DNA of 22,694 bases, from the NCBI GenBank assembly GCA_037139195.1, contig JBAXGW010000068.1:1-22694 (forward strand), written 5' to 3'. Every line of letters starts with the position of its first letter. The first letter of the stretch is position 1. The position numbers and the translations under genes are program-made. The notes beneath the pieces were generated by a model. The model was not told where the DNA came from and searched no databases. It saw only the letters and a list, made by a program, of their open reading frames with translations. This DNA comes from JBAXGW01 sp037139195 (GTDB lineage Bacteria; Bacteroidota; Bacteroidia; Bacteroidales; JAHJDW01). Below are positions 17,276-22,694 of this stretch, piece by piece.

Positions 17276-18394
17276 ATGGATTTTGAAAAATTAGTATATT
17301 CAATACAAAGCACTTCGAATCAATTGCAACAAAGTGCGATAAAAGCAGTTAATATTCATCTTACTATTCGTAATTGGCTAATAGGTTATTATATTGTAAC
17401 ATTTGAGCAACAAGGAGAGGATAGGGCTCGTTATGGCGCAAAATTATTACAAAATATAGCAACAACATTAAATAAGGACTCTTTTTCTTATAGAAATTTG
17501 AAATTGTTTAGGCAGTTTTTTATTGAATATCCTCAAATTGGGCAGACCGTCTCTGCCCAATTGAAAGCAATAGACGACAGTGATCAAATGCTTTTAAATC
17601 AGGATTTTAACGATATTTTGTCAATTAGGCAGACGCTGTCTGCCCAATTGGATACTGGTTCTATTCAAATACCGCCAGAAAAATTATTAGCTAAGTTGTC
17701 GTTCTCTCATTTTTCGTTATTAATGCCAATAAAAGATAATTTAAAACGTGTTTTTTATGAAATGGAAGTTATAAAGGGAACATGGAGCGTGAATGAACTT
17801 AAAAGGCAAATTAATTCGCTGTATTTTGAACGATGCGAAATGAGCCTTAAGCCAGAAAAGTTAAGTGAAATAACCCAAGAAAAGTCAGAACAAAATTCGT
17901 GTAATCAAATAATTAAAACTCCATTTGTATTTGAATTTTTGGGTCTAAAAGCTTTTGACGTAATTGAAGAGAAAGATTTGGAAAGTGCGTTAATATCTCA
18001 TTTGCAAGAGTTTTTATTGGAATTGGGAGATGGATTTTGTTTCGAAGCAAGGCAAAAAAGAATTTTAATAGACGAAGAGTATTATTTTGTGGATTTAGTT
18101 TTTTATCATCGTATTCTTAAATGTCATGTGTTAATTGAGTTAAAAACAGATGTGTTTAAATCGGAATATGCTTCAAAGTTAAATACATACGTTGCATATT
18201 ACAATGATGAAATAAAACTAGAAGACGATAATCCTACTATTGGTATATTGCTTTGCACCGAAAAAGGCAAAAAGCTAGTAGACTATGCATTAGCAGGAAT
18301 GGATAAAAACCTTTTTGTTAGTAAGTATTTGGTCGAATTACCAACAGAGCAACAGTTTGTTGATTTTATAATGGGAGAATTAAAAAACATTTAA
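17276..18394 (+). CDS. DUF1016/YhcG-family protein with PDDEXK nuclease domain
   Basis: 372 residues. The N-terminal half (about 1-185) matches the DUF1016 N-terminal helical/winged-helix region: NWLIGYYIV, GxxRARYGAKLLQNI, FSYRNLKLFRQF and LSFSHFSLLMPI. The C-terminal half (about 215-365) is the PDDEXK-type domain, with active-site candidates E237, D273 (FVDLVFYH), E288 and K290 (IELK). Members occur among mobile and defence genes and are predicted DNases, but their biochemistry is poorly known. Residues 87-140 look expanded compared with the family pattern, in which the SAxLS(W/F)SHY segment follows the YP motif closely. This expansion contains two related palindromic hairpins coding for QT(V/L)SAQL. 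The gene is monocistronic in appearance, with 60 bases before the broken methyltransferase gene. Confidence 0.9.
   Translation: MDFEKLVYSIQSTSNQLQQSAIKAVNIHLTIRNWLIGYYIVTFEQQGEDRARYGAKLLQNIATTLNKDSFSYRNLKLFRQFFIEYPQIGQTVSAQLKAIDDSDQMLLNQDFNDILSIRQTLSAQLDTGSIQIPPEKLLAKLSFSHFSLLMPIKDNLKRVFYEMEVIKGTWSVNELKRQINSLYFERCEMSLKPEKLSEITQEKSEQNSCNQIIKTPFVFEFLGLKAFDVIEEKDLESALISHLQEFLLELGDGFCFEARQKRILIDEEYYFVDLVFYHRILKCHVLIELKTDVFKSEYASKLNTYVAYYNDEIKLEDDNPTIGILLCTEKGKKLVDYALAGMDKNLFVSKYLVELPTEQQFVDFIMGELKNI
17536..17562 (+). repeat. Hairpin 1 inside the DUF1016 gene
   Basis: AATTGGGCAGA (17536-17546) and TCTGCCCAATT (17552-17562) are perfect 11-bp arms around CCGTC. The hairpin encodes residues 87-96 (QIGQTVSAQL), in frame. 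Confidence 0.88.
17622..17650 (+). repeat. Hairpin 2 inside the DUF1016 gene, related to hairpin 1
   Basis: CAATTAGGCAGAC (17622-17634) and GTCTGCCCAATTG (17638-17650) pair with one mismatch around GCT. The hairpin encodes residues 116-125 (SIRQTLSAQL). It shares the GGCAGAC/TCTGCCCAATTG core with hairpin 1, in the same frame, 29 codons further on. Confidence 0.88.
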
Positions 18395-18454
18395 ATTTCA
18401 GTTCTTGCACAATGCTTTATGTAATATTTTTGAAGTTATAAAAAAAATAAAACG

Positions 18455-19054
18455 ATGGAACAATCTTGGGATGAGCGTTATGCAAATCCAAATTTTATAT
18501 ACGGAATAGAACCCAATCTATATTTTGAAAAAAAGATAAATACGATTTTTCCGAAAGGAAATATTTTGTTGCCAGCAGAAGGAGAGGGACGAAATGCTGT
18601 ATATGCAGCATTAACAGGATGGAATGTAACCGCTTTTGATAGTAGCACTGTTGCAAAGCATAAAGCATTGAATTTTGCATTAGAAAAAAATGTCAGAATA
18701 GAATATCAAACTTTTGGTGTTGAGGATTCGAATTATCAAAGTATGTCGTTTGATTCTATTGCTTTAATTTATACTCATTTTCCAGAACAGGTACGCGCTC
18801 CATTTTTCAAAAAGATTGTTTCATGGTTAAAACCTTGAGGATATTTGATTTTAGAGTGTTTTGATAAATCTCAACTTAAAAATACCAGTAGTGGTGGACC
18901 AAAAGTTGAAGAGTTGCTTTATACGCTTGAAATGATTCGAAATGATTTCAAAACGCTTCAAATTATTGAATTAAAGCAGGAAACGGTTTTGTTAAACGAA
19001 GGATTATTACATCAAGGCGAAGCGGAGGTAATACGTTTGTTTGCAAGGAGGTAG
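18455..19054 (+). pseudogene. SAM-dependent methyltransferase gene interrupted by an in-frame TGA
   Basis: Two parts in the same frame join into one 198-residue methyltransferase. The first (18455-18838, 127 residues) has WDERY, the SAM-binding motif I with LLPAEGEGRNAVYAA, and ends FFKKIVSWLKP. The second (18839-19054) resumes immediately as GYLILECFDKSQL, then SGGPKVEELLYTLE and a closing GEAEVIRLFARR. The family normally reads KPGGYLILE, so TGA at 18836-18838 sits exactly where Gly (GGA) is expected. A single G-to-T change explains it; there is no frameshift. The frame would close at TAG (19052-19054). The family resembles small TehB-like or general class I methyltransferases of unknown substrate. 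The truncated product would lack the last strands of the fold and is probably inactive, unless the TGA is read through or is a sequence error. Confidence 0.85.
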
Positions 19055-19076
19055 TTACGCCAAAACAGGTATTAAA

Positions 19077-19164
19077 ATAGTCCAATAACTATCTTTCGAC
19101 TACGCTCAAGATGACTGATATTAGTCCCCCTGAGCGTAGTCGAAGGGCTGAGAGCAAAGACTAT
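19077..19164. repeat. Palindromic intergenic element with TTCGACTACGCTCA arms
   Basis: CTTTCGACTACGCTCA (19093-19108) is matched by TGAGCGTAGTCGAAGG (19131-19146), with one wobble pair. Short outer arms ATAGTC (19077-19082) and GACTAT (19159-19164) extend the symmetry. The core is GC-rich against its surroundings and sits between two gene units. I recall arms of this kind (TTCGACTACGCTCAG) as dispersed intergenic repeats in Bacteroidota and other genomes, so this is probably one copy of such a family. Confidence 0.7.
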
Positions 19165-19214
19165 ATTAAATATTCAATTGGTATTATATTAAAATACAGT
19201 AAAACTAGGAATGC

Positions 19215-19249
19215 AAAAAGGCTGCTTAACAATGTTAGGCAGCCTTTTT
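19215..19249 (-). terminator. Terminator of the thrS-infC-rpmI-rplT operon
   Basis: AAAAAGGCTGC (19215-19225) and GCAGCCTTTTT (19239-19249) pair, and TTAAC/GTTAG extends the stem inward. T runs on both strands make it usable in either direction. It lies 18 bases past the L20 stop codon. Confidence 0.92.
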
Positions 19250-19266
19250 AATAAAAAATAAAATGA

Positions 19267-19611
19267 CTATTTTACTTTATCTATAATTGCTTTAAAAGCA
19301 TTTGGATTATGTAAAGCTAAATCAGCTAATACTTTTCTATTGATGTCAATATTTGTTGTGTGAATCATTCCCATAAACTTAGAGTAGGATAAACCATGTA
19401 ATCTGCAACCTGCGTTAATACGAGCAATCCATAAAGCACGGAATGATCTTTTTTTAGCGCGTCTGTCGCGATATGCATATTGTTGACCTTTTTCCCAAGT
19501 ATTCTTAGCTACGGTCCAAACATTTTTTCTTGAGCCAAAGTAACCTCTGGTCTTCTTTAATAATTTTTTTCTTTTTGCTCTTGAAGCAACTGAATTTACT
19601 GATCTTGGCAT
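19267..19611 (-). CDS. rplT: 50S ribosomal protein L20
   Basis: 114 residues, the normal length for bL20. Typical segments are MPRSVNSVASRAKRKKLLKK, TRGYFGSRKN, YAYRDRRAKKRSFRALWIAR and INAGCRLHGLSYSKFM. The protein binds 23S rRNA early in large-subunit assembly; the very basic N-terminal extension threads into the rRNA. It is the last gene of the operon. A 92-base gap separates it from rpmI, larger than the other gaps, and could hold a regulatory leader; L20 autoregulates this operon in other bacteria. No Shine-Dalgarno is seen: an A-rich stretch precedes the ATG. It ends in TAG. Confidence 0.98.
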   Translation of the reverse strand: MPRSVNSVASRAKRKKLLKKTRGYFGSRKNVWTVAKNTWEKGQQYAYRDRRAKKRSFRALWIARINAGCRLHGLSYSKFMGMIHTTNIDINRKVLADLALHNPNAFKAIIDKVK

Positions 19612-19703
19612 TTTTTTAATTTTTTTTGATGATTAGCGCCTCTATTCTGTAAAGGTCTTATTTGCTAATAATCTGGTTAATAACTCCTTTTTAAATTGGC
19701 AAA

Positions 19704-19898
19704 TTAAAGAACTAACATTGCTTTTACTCTTTTCAAGTCGGTGTTGTCAACTATTGTAATTTGAGTTAAAGCTCTTTTACGTTTAGTTGATTTTTTTGTT
19801 AGAATGTGACTTTTGTAAGCATGTTTCCTTTTGATTTTGCCTGTACCAGTAAGAGTGAATCTCTTTTTTGCACTGGATTTAGTTTTCATCTTTGGCAT
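19704..19898 (-). CDS. rpmI: 50S ribosomal protein L35
   Basis: 64 residues, typical of bL35. The protein opens MPKMKTKSSAKKRFTLTGTG and has KIKRKHAYKSHILTKKSTKRKR. It is a small basic protein of the large subunit. It sits between infC (25-base gap) and rplT in the conserved infC-rpmI-rplT order, so it is co-transcribed. It ends in TAA. No Shine-Dalgarno is visible before the ATG. Confidence 0.98.
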   Translation of the reverse strand: MPKMKTKSSAKKRFTLTGTGKIKRKHAYKSHILTKKSTKRKRALTQITIVDNTDLKRVKAMLVL

Positions 19899-19923
19899 TA
19901 GTCAATCTACTTTAAATTAATAA

Positions 19924-20481
19924 TTATTTTGTTTTCTTGGGTGCAATTAGCATTATCATTCGCTTTCCTTCCATTTTTGGAAGCTGTTCAACTTTAGCAT
20001 ATTCTTCAACTAAGGTTGCAAATTTTAATAGTAATATTTCCCCTTGCTCTTTATATAAAATGGTTCTTCCTTTAAAAAAGATATCAACTTTAACTTTATC
20101 ACCATCTTGCAAAAATTTAATTGCATGATTTACTTTAAAATTAAAATCGTGTTCATCTGTATTAGGACCCATCCTAATTTCCTTTAATACAATTTTAGCT
20201 GTTTTAGCTTTTATCTCTTTTTGCTTCTTTTTTTGCTCGTAAAGAAACTTCTTATAATCGATTATTTTACATACAGGCGGATTGGCATTTGGCGATATTT
20301 CGACAAGATCTAATCCTTGCTCTTCAGCCATTTCTAGGGCTTTTTGGATAGAAAAAATTCCAGGTTCAACATTTTCGCCTACAACGCGAATATGAGGGTA
20401 TGTAATTTTGTTGTTTATCCGATGTAAGTCCTCTCTTTTTTGAGGGAAACGACCTTTTGGTCTGTTGTCGATTGTTGCTAT
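19924..20481 (-). CDS. infC: Translation initiation factor IF-3, most likely starting at ATA
   Basis: IF3 prevents premature subunit joining and proofreads start codons on the 30S subunit. The first in-frame ATG (20331) lies inside the conserved text ALEMAEEQGLDLVEI and would delete about 50 residues. The frame continues upstream with the IF3 N-domain: RPKGRFPQKRE, RINNKITYPHIRVVGENVEPG. No ATG, GTG or TTG lies there before an in-frame TAA. A perfect AGGAGG (20490-20495) stands eight bases ahead of ATA at 20479-20481, giving 185 residues, the usual IF3 length. ATC at 20470-20472 is the other option but is 17 bases from the AGGAGG. Rare start codons are known for infC (AUU in E. coli) and let IF3 repress its own translation. 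The C-domain ends KRMIMLIAPKKTK. It is second in the operon, 27 bases after thrS. Confidence 0.93.
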   Translation of the reverse strand: MATIDNRPKGRFPQKREDLHRINNKITYPHIRVVGENVEPGIFSIQKALEMAEEQGLDLVEISPNANPPVCKIIDYKKFLYEQKKKQKEIKAKTAKIVLKEIRMGPNTDEHDFNFKVNHAIKFLQDGDKVKVDIFFKGRTILYKEQGEILLLKFATLVEEYAKVEQLPKMEGKRMIMLIAPKKTK

Positions 20482-20489
20482 GTTTTAGT

Positions 20490-20495
20490 CCTCCT
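20490..20495 (-). promoter_or_regulatory. Strong Shine-Dalgarno of infC
   Basis: The minus strand reads AGGAGG, eight bases before the proposed ATA start. It is the only full-consensus ribosome binding site at normal spacing that I found in this window; the other genes have A/T-rich leaders. It therefore decides the infC start. Confidence 0.85.
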
Positions 20496-20508
20496 AAATT
20501 TGTTTATA

Positions 20509-22449
20509 CTATATTTTATTTAATGTCTGTTCAATTTGATCGTTAATAAGCTTAGCAAAATCAGGTAAAGTAAATGTTCCTAAATCGCCTTCTCCGTGTT
20601 TACGAATTGATATAACTTCTTCGGCTTCTTCTTTTTCCCCAATGATAAGCATATACGGAATCTTTTTTAATTCTGCATCGCGTATTTTTTTACCAATTTT
20701 CTCACTTCTCTCGTCAACGAGCCCGCGAATATCGTAATTTTTTAGGAAATTTAAAACTTTTTTTGCATAATCATGATATTTTTCACTTATAGGCAATAAA
20801 ATAAATTGTTCGGGAGTTAACCACAGTGGGAAGTTACCGCCGCAATGTTCAATTAAAACCGCTACAAATCTCTCCATTGAGCCAAATGGTGCACGGTGAA
20901 TCATGATAGGACGGTGTTTTTGGTTATCGCTACCAGTATATTCTAATTCAAATCTTTCAGGTAAATTATAATCAATCTGAATAGTGCCTAATTGCCATTT
21001 TCGGCCAATTGCATCGCGAACCATGAAATCTAGTTTTGGTCCATAAAATGCAGCTTCGCCTAATTCAACAACAGTTCTTAATCCTTTTTTAGCTGCAACA
21101 TCAATAATTGCTTTTTCGGCTCTTTCCCAATTTTCGTCAGTTCCAATGTATTTTGTTTTGTTATTTGGGTCGCGTAACGAAACTTGTGCAGTAAAGTCAT
21201 TGAAATCTAAAGTTTTAAAAATGTATAAAACAATATCAATTACCTTTTCAAATTCTTCTTCAATTTGATCTGGACGGCAGAATAAATGGGCATCATCTTG
21301 CGTAAATCCTCTGACTCTAGTCAATCCATGAAGTTCGCCTGTTTGTTCATAACGATAAACTGTTCCAAATTCTGCTAAACGCAATGGAAGGTCTTTGTAT
21401 GAACGTGGTTTTACTTTGTAAATTTCACAGTGATGAGGGCAATTCATTGGTTTCAACAAAAATTCTTCGCCTTCAACTGGCGTGCTTATAGGTTGAAACG
21501 AATCTTTTCCGTATTTTTCGTAATGACCAGAAGTAATATAGAGGTTTTTATGTCCGATATGTGGCGTATTTACTTGGTCGTAGCCATATTCTTTTTGAAC
21601 TTTTTTCAAGAAGTTTTCTAGTCTTTCGCGCAAAGCAGCACCTTTTGGTAACCACAATGGCAAGCCAAGTCCAACAGTTTGTGAAAGAGCAAATAATTCT
21701 AATTCCTTACCTACTTTACGATGGTCGCGCTTTTTAGCTTCTTCTAGCATTACTAGATATTCTGATAAATCTTTCTGTTTAGGGAAAGTTATACCGTAAA
21801 TACGAGTAAGCATTTTATTGTTTTCGTTGCCTCTCCAATATGCACCAGCAATGCTTAATAGTTTAACAGCTTTGATATTTGAAGTGTCAGAAACGTGTGG
21901 TCCACGGCATAAATCAGTAAATACACCTGATTTATAAAATGTTATTTTGCCGTCTTCTAAATCGTTTATTAACTCTAATTTATATTCGTCACCTTTTTTA
22001 GTGAAGTATTGTAAAGCTTCAGTTTTAGAAATTTCTGAACGTTGAAATTGTTGTTTTTCTCTTGCCAAATCAAGCATTTTTTGTTCAATTTTTGCAAGTT
22101 CTTCTTCAGCTATAGAATGCCCGTTGAAGTCAATATCGTAATAAAATCCATTTTCAATGTTTGGACCGATACCAAATTTTGCACCTGGATAAAGTATTTC
22201 AACTGCTTCTGCCAATAAATGTGCAGATGAATGCCAAAAAGTAGCTTTTCCTTCGTCATCGTTCCACGTAAAAAGCTTAATATGTGCGTCTGTATTTATA
22301 GGTCGGGTTAAATCCCAAATTTCTTCATTTACTTTAATTGAAAGAACGTTGCGTGCAAGACCTTCACTAATGCTTAGAGCAATATCGTTTCCAGTAACAC
22401 CTGCTTCGTAATTTCTTATTGAGCCGTCTGGTAATGTGATGTTTATCAT
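20509..22449 (-). CDS. thrS: Threonyl-tRNA synthetase
   Basis: Charges tRNA-Thr with threonine in the cytoplasm. The frame extends to an ATG at 22497, but the preferred start is the ATG at 22449 (646 residues, MINITLPDGS). The extra 16 residues align with nothing typical and would overlap the promoter element at 22470-22477. The TGS domain is at about 1-62. The editing domain carries HSSAH (73-77) and later the TDLCRGPHV segment. The class II catalytic core has zinc-ligand text KPMNCPHHCEIYK, motif 2 (RYEQTGELHGLTRVRGFTQD) and motif 3 (HRAPFGSMERFVAVLIEH). The C-terminal anticodon-binding domain begins near FILLPISEKY and ends with IGEKE and a short tail. It is the first gene of the thrS-infC-rpmI-rplT operon and ends in TAG. 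Confidence 0.97.
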   Translation of the reverse strand: MINITLPDGSIRNYEAGVTGNDIALSISEGLARNVLSIKVNEEIWDLTRPINTDAHIKLFTWNDDEGKATFWHSSAHLLAEAVEILYPGAKFGIGPNIENGFYYDIDFNGHSIAEEELAKIEQKMLDLAREKQQFQRSEISKTEALQYFTKKGDEYKLELINDLEDGKITFYKSGVFTDLCRGPHVSDTSNIKAVKLLSIAGAYWRGNENNKMLTRIYGITFPKQKDLSEYLVMLEEAKKRDHRKVGKELELFALSQTVGLGLPLWLPKGAALRERLENFLKKVQKEYGYDQVNTPHIGHKNLYITSGHYEKYGKDSFQPISTPVEGEEFLLKPMNCPHHCEIYKVKPRSYKDLPLRLAEFGTVYRYEQTGELHGLTRVRGFTQDDAHLFCRPDQIEEEFEKVIDIVLYIFKTLDFNDFTAQVSLRDPNNKTKYIGTDENWERAEKAIIDVAAKKGLRTVVELGEAAFYGPKLDFMVRDAIGRKWQLGTIQIDYNLPERFELEYTGSDNQKHRPIMIHRAPFGSMERFVAVLIEHCGGNFPLWLTPEQFILLPISEKYHDYAKKVLNFLKNYDIRGLVDERSEKIGKKIRDAELKKIPYMLIIGEKEEAEEVISIRKHGEGDLGTFTLPDFAKLINDQIEQTLNKI

Positions 22450-22469
22450 GTTTGTTGATTTTAAGAGTG

Positions 22470-22477
22470 CAAAATTA
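22470..22477 (-). promoter_or_regulatory. Candidate -7 promoter element of the thrS operon
   Basis: The minus strand reads TAATTTTG (TAnnTTTG consensus). A TTTTTG lies about 17 bases upstream of it, close to the expected -33 spacing. Transcription would start about 15 bases before the ATG at 22449, so there is no room for a T-box or an attenuator leader. Confidence 0.5.
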
Positions 22478-22501
22478 CAAAATATTATCCAAATCAAAAA
22501 C

Positions 22502-22639
22502 TTATCTTTGAATTATTAGTCTTTGTGTTGTCGTATACTTATCTGATTTTATTTCGATAAGATAAATTCCGACATTTAAATTTTCAATATTAATTTGTTG
22601 TTTGCTAACTCCTATATTTTCAGTTTTAACAATTTCACC
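22502..22639 (-). pseudogene. Orphan C-terminal fragment of a T9SS sorting domain
   Basis: 45 codons plus a TAA stop read GEIVKTENIGVSK, then LNVGIYLIEIKSDKY and RLIIQR. This is the last two-thirds of a Por-type sorting tail (compare GQLV..., LKNGIYTIQI and MIQKN in the other proteins of this window). Directly upstream the frame hits TAA (22640-22642) and another stop further on, and no usable start or signal is present, so the rest of the gene is missing or displaced. The window ends 55 bases further on, which limits interpretation. It may be a gene cut by an insertion or rearrangement near 22640. Confidence 0.65.
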
Positions 22640-22694
22640 TTAGTAGTGATGCGTTAAAATTTAAGTGTTAAATAAATCATATTGTTCTTTGAAA

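Noticed and set aside
18836..18838. TGA read as glycine (alternative genetic code) or as selenocysteine
   Set aside because: The glycosyltransferase gene ends in TGA, no other gene has internal TGA, and the gene content is ordinary Bacteroidota. The position expects glycine, not cysteine, and no selenocysteine insertion hairpin is evident. A point mutation is simpler.
19924..20331. 135-residue IF3 starting at the ATG at 20331
   Set aside because: It would lose most of the N-domain, which is clearly encoded upstream with a strong ribosome binding site.
22450..22497. Extended thrS start at 22497
   Set aside because: The 16 extra residues are hydrophobic and not typical of the family, and they would cover the promoter element; the ATG at 22449 begins the usual TGS domain.

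Overview
This window is AT-rich, densely coding DNA from a member of the Bacteroidota. The evidence is four type IX secretion system (T9SS) style surface or secreted proteins, some with visible Por-type C-terminal tails, a GldM-like domain, promoter elements of the TAnnTTTG type, and a near-absence of Shine-Dalgarno sequences. I cannot name the genus.

Layout. 1-2922 (minus): a large repeat protein with an intact N-terminus that runs off the left edge; it has about 14 GloVer-type repeats, an Ig-like region and then 51-residue tandem repeats. 3324-5030 (minus): a T9SS substrate with two jelly-roll-like domains. 5286-8131 (plus): a three-gene operon of ECF-type sigma factor, single-pass membrane protein and small exported protein resembling the C-terminal region of GldM, closed by a terminator. 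8239-10221 (minus): a DEAD-box RNA helicase with a long repetitive basic tail. 10466-11779 (plus): a choice-of-anchor L/PKD/T9SS protein. 11883-15018 (plus): a receiver-only response regulator, a membrane HEAT-repeat protein and a processive family 2 glycosyltransferase. 15151-17025 (minus): a CapD/FlaA1-like nucleotide-sugar dehydratase. 17276-19054 (plus): a DUF1016/PDDEXK nuclease-like gene and a methyltransferase gene broken by an in-frame TGA. 19267-22449 (minus): the translation operon thrS-infC-rpmI-rplT. 22502-22639 (minus): the orphan end of another T9SS sorting domain, cut off by what looks like a sequence junction.

Functional themes. Cell-surface biology dominates: secreted repeat proteins, an envelope-linked sigma operon and polysaccharide synthesis genes. 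Mixed in are core genes (threonyl-tRNA synthetase, IF3, L35, L20, RNA helicase). The most informative observations are: the infC start, which must be non-ATG and is most likely ATA behind a perfect AGGAGG; the methyltransferase interrupted by a single Gly-to-TGA change; two related hairpins lying inside the DUF1016 reading frame; a perfect 16-bp inverted repeat upstream of that gene; and the sigma/membrane/GldM-like operon. Everything here comes from reading the sequence; no database search was run.
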